DNA from: Pseudomonadota bacterium
Lineage (GTDB): Bacteria; Pseudomonadota; Alphaproteobacteria; Acetobacterales; Acetobacteraceae
Assembly (NCBI GenBank): GCA_021808985.1
Contig: JAKBAQ010000019.1
Coordinates: forward strand, 1 to 21,981
Direction of reading: 5' to 3'
DNA: 21,981 nucleotides
Below the pieces are notes generated by a model. The model was not told where the DNA came from. It ran no database searches and saw only the letters and a list, made by a program, of their open reading frames with translations. This document shows positions 1 through 10,433 of the stretch, in pieces (position 1 is the stretch's first letter; each line of letters begins with the position of its first letter). The translations under genes and the position numbers were made by a program.

Positions 1-4
1 CATT

Positions 5-142
5 AAGGATAATGTTCAAAAGTTTTTTGGGGTCTGGCCCTTTTTTGCAAAAAAGGGCCAGAATCTTGGGGAGCTTTTTATAAAAAGCTCCCCAAACCCC
101 GCAAAAATTTTTAAAAATTTCAGTTTGTTATAAGAGAAAACG
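5..142 (+). repeat. Structured palindromic intergenic repeat, copy A
   Basis: This is an AT-rich element made of two perfect 30-bp palindromes, at 33-62 and 66-95, separated by 3 bases. A T6G4 tract at 23-32 can pair with CCCC and AAAAA at 97-107 across a GC bulge, which gives an outer stem and a three-way junction. An inverted copy lies at 9058-9180. Positions 5-112 match it almost base for base. The tail is looser, with a shared AAGAGAAAACG segment at 132-142. The element holds no ORF, and it lies downstream of the minus-strand lipoprotein genes and beside an unseen left neighbour. It may be a REP/MITE-like repeat, a terminator, or a transcript-end stabiliser. No transposase is nearby. Confidence 0.85.
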
Positions 143-150
143 GTCTCTTA
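131..150. other. Small inverted repeat next to repeat copy A
   Basis: Seven-base arms TAAGAGA (131-137) and TCTCTTA (144-150) enclose a 6-base loop. The left arm overlaps the last conserved segment of repeat copy A, but the right arm has no counterpart beside copy B. Its function is unknown. Confidence 0.4.
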
Positions 151-160
151 ACCAAAAGCC

Positions 161-190
161 AAAAAGCCGGGGCATGTTCCCCGGCTTTTT
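161..190 (-). terminator. Bidirectional intrinsic terminator after the lipoprotein pair
   Basis: Twelve-base perfect arms (161-172 and 179-190) flank the loop CATGTT. The GC-rich core GCCGGGG/CCCCGGC is bounded by A5 on the left and T5 on the right, so it has the intrinsic-terminator layout on both strands. It lies 23 bases after the stop of the minus-strand glycine-zipper gene at 214, and could also stop transcripts entering from the left edge. Confidence 0.8.
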
Positions 191-213
191 CGTCAGCCCG
201 CCACTCTCACAGG

Positions 214-450
214 CTAATTCCCCAGGTTGATCTGGTTCTTATTGGTGGCGGCTCCCGTCACGGCACCCGCGGCGCCGCCGATGAGCGCGCCCGTGCCGGC
301 GCCCATGCCGGTCACCGCACCCAGAATCGCGCCGCCACCGGCACCGATCGCCCCGCCGGAGAGCGCGCGCTGGCCCGTCGTGTCACCGCAGCCGGCCAGC
401 ACCGCCAACGAGCTGGCCAGCATCATCCCAACCGTCAATTTCCGCAGCAT
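214..450 (-). CDS. Small glycine-zipper lipoprotein (copy 2 of tandem pair)
   Basis: This 78-residue protein has a type II signal peptide ending in the lipobox LAGC (Cys at about residue 21), so it should be a lipoprotein. The rest is almost wholly a glycine-zipper region (GGAIGAGGGAILGAVTGMG and onward), with small residues spaced as in glycine-zipper membrane helices of the SlyB/YmgG-type envelope proteins. The start is supported by an AAGGGAG ribosome-binding site about 8 bases upstream. It lies 41 bases after a close paralogue on the same strand, and the two probably form one transcript ending at the 161-190 hairpin. The exact role is unknown. An outer- or inner-membrane-associated envelope-stress or integrity function is the usual guess for the family. 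Confidence 0.8.
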   Translation of the reverse strand: MLRKLTVGMMLASSLAVLAGCGDTTGQRALSGGAIGAGGGAILGAVTGMGAGTGALIGGAAGAVTGAATNKNQINLGN

Positions 451-491
451 GGCAAATCTCCCTTGTTGTCATCCATTACCATATAATCCGC

Positions 492-746
492 TCAGTTGCC
501 CACCAGCGGCTTGCCGAGGTTGAGCGTGTTGGGGCTGATGGCCGCCCCCGCGACCGCCCCGACGCCGCCGCCGATGGCAGCCCCCGCCCCCGGGCCGATG
601 CCCGTGACCGCGCCCAGAATCGCCCCCGTGCCCGCGCCGATGGCGCCGCCCGAGAGCGCGCGCGAGCCGGGGCTGTATCCGCACCCGGCCAAGGCGAGGC
701 TGGCCAGCAGCAAGGCGGGAAGAGCGCGCGGCGGTACATTCATCAT
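492..746 (-). CDS. Small glycine-zipper lipoprotein (copy 1 of tandem pair)
   Basis: This 84-residue protein has a signal peptide, lipobox LALAGC (Cys at about residue 22), and a glycine-zipper core (SGGAIGAGTGAILGAVTGIG) that nearly repeats the core of the next gene. I start it at the ATGATG near 746, because GAAAGG lies about 8 bases upstream. A longer in-frame extension is Arg-rich, has no signal sequence at its front and runs into the mreB start region, so I reject it. It is divergent from mreB, with about 210 bases between. A TATAAA box reads on the minus strand at 777-772 without a convincing -35. The role is unknown. It is probably an envelope lipoprotein that arose with its neighbour by tandem duplication. 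Confidence 0.8.
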   Translation of the reverse strand: MMNVPPRALPALLLASLALAGCGYSPGSRALSGGAIGAGTGAILGAVTGIGPGAGAAIGGGVGAVAGAAISPNTLNLGKPLVGN

Positions 747-957
747 CAAAACCTTTCGCAGTTGAACAGGCTTTATATGGCCCCCGGCGCGGGCAGCGCC
801 ACAGCGCATGGCTGGCCGGGCAATTAAAGTCCCGCAAGAATTGGCCGCACCCGCCACGGGCCTTGCCGCCCGGCACCCCTGGCTGTAATCCCTGCCTCGA
901 AATTCTGCTTTGCCGCCGGGATGTCCGGCCCGCAAATCAGCACAGGAAAGGTTTTCG
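747..957. promoter_or_regulatory. Divergent promoter region, glycine-zipper pair / mreB
   Basis: This 211-base non-coding gap lies between divergent genes. Only weak promoter elements are visible. On the minus strand TATAAA (777-772) would serve the lipoproteins. On the plus strand TGTAAT (884-889) is a possible mreB -10, preceded by TTGCCG (863-868) at a short 15-base spacing. No operator-like repeat stands out. Confidence 0.35.
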
Positions 958-1998
<1,041 letters not shown>

Positions 1999-2005
1999 AC
2001 ACCAA

Positions 2006-2025
2006 GCCGGGGGCATTCCCCCGGC
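2006..2025. terminator. Hairpin between convergent mreB and lipoprotein gene
   Basis: A perfect 8-base stem GCCGGGGG/CCCCCGGC with loop CATT begins 7 bases after the mreB stop and ends 9 bases before the stop of the convergent gene. No real T tract follows on the plus strand. On the minus strand the hairpin is followed by TTGGTGTTT. It is probably a shared terminator or transcript-end stabiliser. Confidence 0.55.
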
Positions 2026-2034
2026 CGCGGCTGC

Positions 2035-2604
2035 CTATGGCCCAATGGCGGGATGAGCGGCGGCGTAGCTGAGCTCGCCTGGTGTCATGTCAAAACCCAC
2101 CAGAATCTGAGTCTGCGCGCTGTCGGGCGTGTTCGGCAGCTCGACCGTGAAGGGCTTGCTGGTGGCCTGCGCGGCGCTGGCGTTGCCGTCGAACTTCAGC
2201 AGGATGGTGTAGTGATTCTCCTGAATGATGTTCTCACCCTGGGTGATGGCGATGAAATATGGCAGGGTGATGGGCGCGCCCTGATTGGCGGGGCCGTTGC
2301 TGGCGCTGAAGCCGGCCTGGAACTTCACGTCCAGCAGGTTCTTCTTCACCTTCAGCAGGCACGAGCCGGCAACGCCGGTAACCCGCGCCGTGGTGATCTG
2401 CGCGCCGATATCGGAGCGACCGGGCAGGAAGGTGGTTAGGTTCTGCGCCTGGGCGAGCACGGCCACCTGCGGGCAGTATTGCTGCGCGAGCGGCGCGGGC
2501 GCCGCCGGCGCGGCCGGCGTGGAGGATGCCGGGGTGGAGGCGCAGCCGGCGAGCGCGGCCAGGGCGAGGAGCGAAAGCAGAGGGGTGGTGAACTGTTTCT
2601 TCAT
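2035..2604 (-). CDS. Lipoprotein of unknown function
   Basis: This 189-residue protein begins MKKQFTTPLLSLL and has a clear lipobox ALAGC (Cys about residue 21). A short Ala/Pro/Ser linker follows (roughly residues 22-40), then a compact domain with two further cysteines (YCPQ and GSCLLK) that could form a disulfide in the periplasm. No enzymatic motif is recognised. The ATG at 2604 is chosen because GGGAGG sits 4-5 bases upstream and the signal peptide begins there. An upstream ATG at 2640 would add 12 charged residues ahead of the signal peptide. It is divergent from thrB with only 45 bases between starts, so the two promoters must be crowded or overlapping. It is probably an Acetobacteraceae-type envelope lipoprotein, of unknown job. 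Confidence 0.8.
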   Translation of the reverse strand: MKKQFTTPLLSLLALAALAGCASTPASSTPAAPAAPAPLAQQYCPQVAVLAQAQNLTTFLPGRSDIGAQITTARVTGVAGSCLLKVKKNLLDVKFQAGFSASNGPANQGAPITLPYFIAITQGENIIQENHYTILLKFDGNASAAQATSKPFTVELPNTPDSAQTQILVGFDMTPGELSYAAAHPAIGP

Positions 2605-2649
2605 GCCGCCTCCCTTGCCAGATTTTTTTCTAAAGGTCATCTACACGCC

Positions 2650-3609
2650 ATGGCGGTTTATACAGAAGTTACGGACGAGGCCCTGGCCGAATTCCTCACG
2701 CAGTACGGCATCGGCTCGATGGTCGCCTTCCGCGGCATCGCCGAGGGGGTGGAGAATAGCAATTACGCGCTGAAGACCACGCAGGGGGATTTCATTCTCA
2801 CCTTGTACGAAAAACGGGTCGATCCGGCGGATCTGCCCTGGTTCCTGGGCCTGATGGAGCATCTGGCCGCGCAGGGCCTGCCCTGCCCGCTGCCGGTGCG
2901 CGCGCGCGATGGCAAAAACCTCAACCCGCTGGCCGGCAAGATCGCCGCGATCACCACCTTTCTGCCCGGCGTGTGGCCGCGCCGGGTGCTGGTGGAGCAT
3001 TGCGAACCGCTGGGCGCGGCGCTGGCCAGGCTGCACCTGGCGGGCGAGGGGTTTGCGCCGCAGCGCGCCAACGCCCTGGGGCCTGATGCCTGGAACGGTT
3101 TGTTGCAAAAATCCGCCCCCCAGGCAGACAGCGTGCAAGCCGGGCTTGGCCGGGAGCTGGACGCGATGCTGCACGGTATCGTCGCCAACTGGCCGCGCGG
3201 CCTGCCCCGCGGGCATATCCACGCCGATTTATTCCCCGATAACGTATTTTTCCTTGACGGCGAGATTTCCGGGCTGATCGATTTCTACTTCGCCTGCACC
3301 GACATTTACGCCTATGACATCGCCATCTGCCTGAACGCCTGGTGCTTCGAGAAGGATTTCAGCTTCAACATCACCAAATCGCGCGCGCTGCTGCGCGGCT
3401 ACATGGCCCATCGCGCGCTCAGCGAGGCCGAGACCGCCGCCATGCCCGTGCTCGCGCAGGGGGCGGCCATGCGCTTCCTGCTCACCCGGCTGTATGACTG
3501 GCTGAACACCCCGGCGGGCGCCATGGTCACCCCCAAGGACCCGCTGGACTATTACCGCCGCCTGCGCTTCCACAACGCCGCCCAGGGGCCTGCCGCCTAT
3601 GGCCTCTGA
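2650..3609 (+). CDS. thrB: Homoserine kinase (ThrB, APH-fold type)
   Basis: This cytosolic enzyme phosphorylates L-homoserine with ATP to O-phosphohomoserine, the step before threonine synthase. The 319-residue protein is of the aminoglycoside-phosphotransferase-fold type common in alphaproteobacteria, not the GHMP-kinase type. The catalytic loop HADLFPDN is at residues 191-198 (D193, N198), and the metal-binding aspartate is in LIDFYF (D211). The N-terminus (TDEALAEFLTQYGIGSM... GIAEGVENSNY) is typical of the family. The start at 2650 fits this N-terminus, although the ribosome-binding site is weak (AAAGG about 12 bases away). A longer in-frame reading from 2479 is low-complexity Arg/Gly and antisense to the lipoprotein gene. 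The 3' end overlaps rnhA by 11 bases, so the two are probably translationally coupled. Confidence 0.95.
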   Translation: MAVYTEVTDEALAEFLTQYGIGSMVAFRGIAEGVENSNYALKTTQGDFILTLYEKRVDPADLPWFLGLMEHLAAQGLPCPLPVRARDGKNLNPLAGKIAAITTFLPGVWPRRVLVEHCEPLGAALARLHLAGEGFAPQRANALGPDAWNGLLQKSAPQADSVQAGLGRELDAMLHGIVANWPRGLPRGHIHADLFPDNVFFLDGEISGLIDFYFACTDIYAYDIAICLNAWCFEKDFSFNITKSRALLRGYMAHRALSEAETAAMPVLAQGAAMRFLLTRLYDWLNTPAGAMVTPKDPLDYYRRLRFHNAAQGPAAYGL

Positions 3610-4069
3610 CACAGCTGAAAACGCCGTCGAGATCTGGACCGATGGCGGCTGCCGCCCCAACCCCGGCCCCGGCGGCTGGGCCGCGATTCTCAAGTTCAAG
3701 GGCACGGTGAAGGAGCTGGCTGGCGCCGAGGCGGCGACCACCAACAACCGCATGGAGCTGACCGCCGCCGCCGAGGCGCTTGGCGCCCTCACCCGGCCTT
3801 GCCGTGTCATCCTGCATACTGACAGCCAGTATCTGAAGGACGGCATCACCCGCTGGCATACTGGCTGGGTGCGCAAGAACTGGCGCACCGCGGGGGGAGA
3901 TCCGGTGAAGAACATGGATCTGTGGAAGCGGATCCTGGAGGCCGCCAAGCCGCATGAGATCGACTGGCGCTGGGTGAAGGGCCATGCCGGCAACCCGATG
4001 AACGAGCGCGCCGATGAGCTGGCCACCCAGGCCCGCGAGCTGCTGGAGGCTGGCGGCTCCGGGGATTAG
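3599..4069 (+). CDS. rnhA: Ribonuclease HI
   Basis: This 156-residue enzyme cleaves the RNA strand of RNA-DNA hybrids (R-loops, primers). All catalytic residues are visible: D15 (WTDGG), E53 (NRMEL), D75 (HTDSQY), H129 (KGHAGN) and D139 (ERADELA). Each is offset by exactly five from E. coli D10/E48/D70/H124/D134, so the protein aligns without gaps across the core and should be active. The handle region with W and K/R residues (VRKNWRTAGGDPVKNMDLW) is present. It starts inside the end of thrB (11-base overlap) and probably shares its transcript. Its stop codon overlaps the stop of the convergent argJ gene by three bases (4-base total gene overlap), so no separate terminator fits between them. 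Confidence 0.97.
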   Translation: MASDTAENAVEIWTDGGCRPNPGPGGWAAILKFKGTVKELAGAEAATTNNRMELTAAAEALGALTRPCRVILHTDSQYLKDGITRWHTGWVRKNWRTAGGDPVKNMDLWKRILEAAKPHEIDWRWVKGHAGNPMNERADELATQARELLEAGGSGD

Positions 4070-5295
4070 CTCCGGTAGGAGCCGTTGATGTCGATATAGC
4101 CGTGGGTGAGATCGCAGGTCCACACCGTGGCGCGGCCCTGGCCGAGGCCGATATCGACCTCGATATTGATCTCATCGCCCTTCATGTGCGCGACCACGGG
4201 GGTTTCATCATAGCCGGGGACGATGCCGCCGGCCTGCGCCATCCAGGTGCCGCCGACGGCGACGCCGAGCTTGTCACGGTCAGCCGGTTCGCCCGCCTTG
4301 CCGACGGCCATGACGATGCGGCCCCAGTTGGCGTCTTCCCCGGCGATCGCGGTTTTCACCAGCGGCGAGTTGGCGATGGCCATGGCGATCTTGCGGGCCG
4401 AGGCGTTGGAGACGGCGCCGTCCACCGTGATCTGCACCAGCTTGCGCGCGCCCTCGCCGTCGCGCACGACCAGGATGGCGAGCTCGTGCAACACCTCATG
4501 CAGGGCGCGGCGGAAATCAGCCAGCTCGCCGGGGTCTTCGGTGGGGGCGTTGCCGGCCTGGCCGGTGGCGAAGAGGAGCACCGTGTCAGAGGTCGAGGTA
4601 TCAGAGTCGATGGTGATGCAGTTGAAGGTGGCGTCCACGCCCTTGCTCAGCATGGCCTGCAGGGCGGGTGCGGGGACCGCGGCATCGGTGAAGATGAAGG
4701 AGAGCATGGTCGCCATGTCAGGCGCGATCATGCCGCTGCCCTTGGCGATGCCGGTGAGGCGCACCTCCACCCCGCCAAGCCGCGCGGTGCGGGTGGCGGC
4801 CTTGGGGAAGGTGTCGGTGGTCATGATCGCGCGGGCCGCCTCGGCGAAACGGTCTTCGGCCAGGTTGGCTTTCAGCGTGTCCAGCACCGCGACGATTTTA
4901 TGCGCCGGCAGCGGCTCGCCGATGACCCCGGTGGAGGCCAGGAAGATCTGCTCGGGCGCGGCGCCGAGCGTGGCGGCGGCGGCGGTGGCGGTGGCCTCCA
5001 CCGCGCGCACGCCGAGCAGGCCGTTGAACACATTGGCGTTACCGGCATTGACGACAAGGCCACGGGCGAGGCCGCCCTTGAGCGCCTCGCGGCAATGGGT
5101 GACCGGCGCGCCGGGGCAGAGGTTTTTGGTGAAAACCCCGGCCACGGCGGTGCCTTCGGCGAATGCGGCGAGCAGTACGTCAGTACGGCCCTTGTAGCGG
5201 ATTCCCGCCTCGCCGGTGGCCAGCCGCACCCCTGCCAGGGGGGGCAGTTCCGGCAGGGGCCGCGCCAGCGGCGAGGTGGGGATCGGCCCGGCCAT
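4066..5295 (-). CDS. argJ: Bifunctional ornithine acetyltransferase / N-acetylglutamate synthase ArgJ
   Basis: ArgJ recycles the acetyl group from N-acetylornithine to glutamate in arginine biosynthesis, and in bifunctional forms also makes acetylglutamate from acetyl-CoA. The 409-residue precursor contains the autocleavage and nucleophile motif KGSGMIAPDMATML, with Thr196 expected to become the N-terminal nucleophile of the beta chain. The upstream oxyanion region STGVIGEPL (about 121-129) and the C-terminal NGSYRS tail are typical. Whether this copy is mono- or bifunctional cannot be read from sequence alone. It begins in a TAATG overlap with the parvulin stop codon, so it is the second gene of a coupled two-gene unit. 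It ends tail-to-tail with rnhA, the two stop codons sharing bases. Confidence 0.96.
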   Translation of the reverse strand: MAGPIPTSPLARPLPELPPLAGVRLATGEAGIRYKGRTDVLLAAFAEGTAVAGVFTKNLCPGAPVTHCREALKGGLARGLVVNAGNANVFNGLLGVRAVEATATAAAATLGAAPEQIFLASTGVIGEPLPAHKIVAVLDTLKANLAEDRFAEAARAIMTTDTFPKAATRTARLGGVEVRLTGIAKGSGMIAPDMATMLSFIFTDAAVPAPALQAMLSKGVDATFNCITIDSDTSTSDTVLLFATGQAGNAPTEDPGELADFRRALHEVLHELAILVVRDGEGARKLVQITVDGAVSNASARKIAMAIANSPLVKTAIAGEDANWGRIVMAVGKAGEPADRDKLGVAVGGTWMAQAGGIVPGYDETPVVAHMKGDEINIEVDIGLGQGRATVWTCDLTHGYIDINGSYRS

Positions 5296-6155
5296 TACTG
5301 CGCCGGGGCGGCCTGCGGAGCGGCGGTGCCGTCCGCGTTATAGACTTCGACCTTCACCTTGCTGCGCACATCGGCCAGCGTGGCCTTGATGGCGTTGTCA
5401 GCCAGGGTCTGGCGGATCTGGTCCTGCACGTCAGCCAGTGTTGGCGTGGGGCCGGGGCGCTTGCCCTCGCAGAGGATGACATGCCAACCGAACTGGGTTT
5501 GCACCGGGGTTTTGGTGTACTGGCCGGGCTGGAGGGCGAAGGCGGCATCGGCGAAGGCGGGGACCATCTCATCCTGGCTGAACCAGCCAAGCTCGCCGCC
5601 ATTGGCGGCGCCGGGGTCGATGCTGTCCTTCTTGGCGAGGGCGGCGAAGTTGGCGCCCTTGTTCAGCTGGTCGATGATCGCCTGCGCCTCGGCCTGGGTC
5701 TTCACCAGGATGTGGCGGGCGTCCACCTGCTCGGGGCCGGGCTTGCCGGCATAGTCCTTGTTATAAGCGGCCTGCACGGCGGCGGGCGACACGGAAGCGG
5801 CGATGTGCTGCTGCACATAGGCGTTTTCCAGCTTGATGTTGGCGGCGGCCTGCATGGCCGCGGCGACGGCCGGGTTCTTCTCCAAATCTTCCTTCTGGGC
5901 GGCGATGAGCAGGGCCTTGCGGTCAATCTCCTGGCTCACCAGGATCGGGAAAAGCTGGTTGGGCGGCAGCTGCTGCATCTGCGCCGGAATATCCTGCGCG
6001 TCGGCCTGAATATCGCTGAAATGGATTTTGATCCCGTTGACGGAGGCAACCACCGGGTCAGCCGGCTGGGCGGCGGCGGTGGACTGGGCGAAAGCGGCGG
6101 GCGCGGCGAGGCTCGTCATCAAGGCCAGGGCCGAAAGCTTGAGTGGGAAACGCAT
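5295..6155 (-). CDS. Periplasmic parvulin-type peptidyl-prolyl isomerase
   Basis: This 286-residue protein has a Sec signal peptide (MRFPLKLSALALMTSLAAPAAFA, cut about residue 23), a helical chaperone-like N-domain with a conserved VASVNG opening, and a PpiC/rotamase domain at about residues 143-233 (ARHILV, then GELGWF, and FGWHVILCEG). It should catalyse prolyl isomerisation and assist folding of exported outer-membrane or periplasmic proteins, like PrsA/SurA relatives. The open frame continues far upstream on the minus strand across secA, but that part is antisense shadow. The signal peptide fixes the start at 6155, although the ribosome-binding site is weak (GGAAGG about 11 bases away). 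The gene is divergent from secA, which suits a secretion-linked role, and its TAA overlaps the argJ ATG. Confidence 0.9.
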   Translation of the reverse strand: MRFPLKLSALALMTSLAAPAAFAQSTAAAQPADPVVASVNGIKIHFSDIQADAQDIPAQMQQLPPNQLFPILVSQEIDRKALLIAAQKEDLEKNPAVAAAMQAAANIKLENAYVQQHIAASVSPAAVQAAYNKDYAGKPGPEQVDARHILVKTQAEAQAIIDQLNKGANFAALAKKDSIDPGAANGGELGWFSQDEMVPAFADAAFALQPGQYTKTPVQTQFGWHVILCEGKRPGPTPTLADVQDQIRQTLADNAIKATLADVRSKVKVEVYNADGTAAPQAAPAQ

Positions 6156-6332
6156 AGGGCAAAATACCTTCCAGTTTTGCGCACCTATGAGCCAACTGCC
6201 CAAATCCGGCAAGACGGGGGTGGGGAAAGCCCAGCCGGCGCGCAAAAAACCAGCGCCGAATTGACCCTGCACCCCCCCGCGACTATGTGAACGGCGCAGA
6301 ACCCTCTTTAGACATGCGGAATCCGCCCTGAA
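6156..6332. promoter_or_regulatory. Divergent promoter region, parvulin-argJ / secA
   Basis: This 177-base gap contains a plausible plus-strand promoter for secA: TTGACC at 6261-6266, a 17-base spacer, and TATGTG at 6284-6289. The -35 is good and the -10 is weak. A small palindrome GCGGAATCCGC (6316-6326) lies just before the secA ATG, where no clear Shine-Dalgarno is seen. A minus-strand TTGCCG...CATAGG pair with 17-base spacing could serve the parvulin gene, at low confidence. Confidence 0.4.
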
Positions 6333-9032
<2,700 letters not shown>

Positions 9033-9057
9033 GGGCGGGCTTAGAGATTGTTTTAAA

Positions 9058-9180
9058 CGTTTTCTCTTGTACAAAAAATTTTTGCGGGGTTTGGGGCGCT
9101 TTTTATAAAAAGCGCCCCAAGATTCTGGCCCTTTTTTGCAAAAAAGGGCCAGACCCCAAAAAACTTTTGAAAATATCCTT
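9058..9180 (-). repeat. Structured palindromic intergenic repeat, copy B (inverted)
   Basis: This is the reverse-orientation counterpart of the element at 5-142. It holds perfect 30-bp palindromes at 9091-9120 and 9124-9153 separated by 3 bases, and the same outer T-run/G4 with C4/A-run pairing. Palindrome 9124-9153 is identical to 33-62. Palindrome 9091-9120 differs from 66-95 only by an A-T to C-G pair exchange (both arms changed). One substitution and one indel occur at the distal edge, and a short deletion occurs before the shared CGTTTTCTCTT segment. It lies just after secA and may terminate or stabilise that transcript. The 9181-9328 remainder of the gap shows no gene. Confidence 0.85.
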
Positions 9181-9328
9181 GCCGGTTGAGTATGCCGGGC
9201 TTAGCCGGGTTTTTGCCCCAATTGGTGATAGGCGCGGCTATGGTGGCGCGCCCATGGAGAATTTGGACCATAGTGCCTCCTTCCATTCATTGGAAAATAA
9301 TGCGCCATTAGAGTCCGGGATCAAACAT
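9181..9328. other. Non-coding gap between repeat B and the permease gene
   Basis: These 148 bases separate the repeat from the 3' end of the minus-strand permease. Short dyads are visible, such as CTATGGT (9238-9244) with ACCATAG (9267-9273), GGCGCGCC at 9245-9252 and CCAATTGG near 9218. No supported gene, tRNA or classic terminator is seen. Confidence 0.4.
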
Positions 9329-10240
9329 CTAGAGATGCGCCAGGAACACCGAGAAAAGCACCGTCGCGCCGCCGAGCAATTCGATCCAGCTCAGCGGTTC
9401 GCCCAGCAGCGCCGCGCCGCCAAGCAGGCTGACCAGGGGCAGAAGATAGAGAAACCAGCCGGCGCGCTGCGCGCCCAGAACGGCGCTGCCCGCGTTCCAG
9501 AAAAGCATCGCCACCACGGCGTTGCCGCAGATGATGGCGAAGCTGACCAGCCATTGCACCAGGCTCATGCTCATGACCAGGCCGGGGATTTTTGGCGCGC
9601 CGAAGAGCACCATCGGCAACGCGCCAAAGAACAGCGTGACGGCGGTTGTGGGCAATGCGCCGCGGCGGCTGATGAGGGGGGTTACCAGCACGCAATATAG
9701 CGACCACAGAGCGGCGCCGGTTAGCACCAGGATGATGCCGCGCGGCGTGCCAAAGGCCGGACCCGTGCCGTGCGCCAGCAGCATGACGCCGAACAGGCCG
9801 ATGATGACTGAAAAAATTGTTAGCGGGGATGGCGCCTTGCGCAGCGCGATGGAGGCGAAAACCAGGATCAGTAATGGCTCGCTTGCGTCCAGCAGCCCGG
9901 TGAGCCCGGCTGAGACTGTTTGCTGGCCGATCGCCGCCGGGAAATTATAGCCGGTGATGCCGATGACGCCGGAAAGCGCGCCGGTGAACCAATCCCGGCT
10001 GGTCCAGCCACGGGTAAGCAGCAAGGCGGGGGACAGCAAAACCGCGGCGGCGCCATAACACAGCCCCATGAAGGCGACCGGTGCGAGCCCGCCATCGCCA
10101 ATGCCGACCATGTAGCGCGTGGCAATGGGCGAAAAGCCCCATAGCAGGACGGAAACCAGGGTCATGCCCAGGGCGGCGCGGATGCTTGGCATACGCCCTT
10201 CGAGTTTTTGCAGCCAGTCGATGACCAGGGAAACCCGCAC
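9329..10240 (-). CDS. EamA/DMT-superfamily permease
   Basis: This inner-membrane protein of 303 residues (GTG start) has about ten hydrophobic segments arranged as two EamA repeats. The first repeat runs from SIRAALGMTLVSVLLWG to about GVMLLAHGTG, and the second from RGIILVLTGAALWSLYC to the C-terminus. This matches drug/metabolite exporters. The substrate cannot be inferred. The GTG at 10240 has a good AGGAG about 8 bases upstream. An ATG at 10192 gives a more usual 287-residue form with GAAGGG only 3 bases away, so the start is uncertain. The gene stands alone between repeat B and the outer-membrane protein gene, with 193 bases upstream. Confidence 0.85.
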   Translation of the reverse strand: MRVSLVIDWLQKLEGRMPSIRAALGMTLVSVLLWGFSPIATRYMVGIGDGGLAPVAFMGLCYGAAAVLLSPALLLTRGWTSRDWFTGALSGVIGITGYNFPAAIGQQTVSAGLTGLLDASEPLLILVFASIALRKAPSPLTIFSVIIGLFGVMLLAHGTGPAFGTPRGIILVLTGAALWSLYCVLVTPLISRRGALPTTAVTLFFGALPMVLFGAPKIPGLVMSMSLVQWLVSFAIICGNAVVAMLFWNAGSAVLGAQRAGWFLYLLPLVSLLGGAALLGEPLSWIELLGGATVLFSVFLAHL

Positions 10241-10302
10241 CCGCCTTGCTCCTGCTTCACGGTTTAAATGGATGGCGATTTCTCATTATGCGCGAGGAAG
10301 GC

Positions 10303-10331
10303 CGGCTGCCGGCGGGAATTGCCGGCAGCCG
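10303..10331 (-). terminator. GC-rich hairpin upstream of the permease gene
   Basis: A perfect 11-base stem CGGCTGCCGGC/GCCGGCAGCCG with a 7-base loop lies between the stop of the beta-barrel gene and the start of the permease gene. No T tract follows on either strand, so it could be a Rho-independent-like pause, a transcript-end stabiliser, or an operator-like dyad. Confidence 0.45.
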
Positions 10332-10380
10332 GGAGGGAGCTGACGTTTGAACCACCTTTTGGCGGTATCATTCAGAGGCG

Positions 10381-10428
10381 GATGGAGACGTGAGATGTGA
10401 GCGCGCGGCGATTCCATCTCACGTCATC
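10381..10428 (-). terminator. Hairpin just after the outer-membrane protein gene
   Basis: Eleven-base arms GACGTGAGATG (10387-10397) and CATCTCACGTC (10415-10425) enclose a GC-rich 17-base loop. An alternative register with a 3-base bulge extends pairing to GATG/CATC at the edges. It lies 8 bases beyond the stop codon on the minus strand. No T run follows, so function as a terminator is likely from its position rather than shown. Confidence 0.5.
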
Positions 10429-10433
10429 CGGTT

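Noticed and set aside
482..487. TATAAT on the plus strand between the two lipoproteins
   Set aside because: No -35 at the right distance and no plus-strand gene follows for 470 bases.
910..957. TTG start for mreB
   Set aside because: It adds 16 residues atypical of MreB. The ATG at 958 has a good ribosome-binding site at the right spacing.
4102..5343. Long plus-strand frame opposite argJ
   Set aside because: It is a Gly/Asp/His-rich shadow with no family resemblance. ArgJ on the other strand has all its signatures.
9254..9700. Plus-strand ATG frame opening in the gap after repeat B
   Set aside because: It has no ribosome-binding site and soon runs antisense through the permease gene with low-complexity composition.
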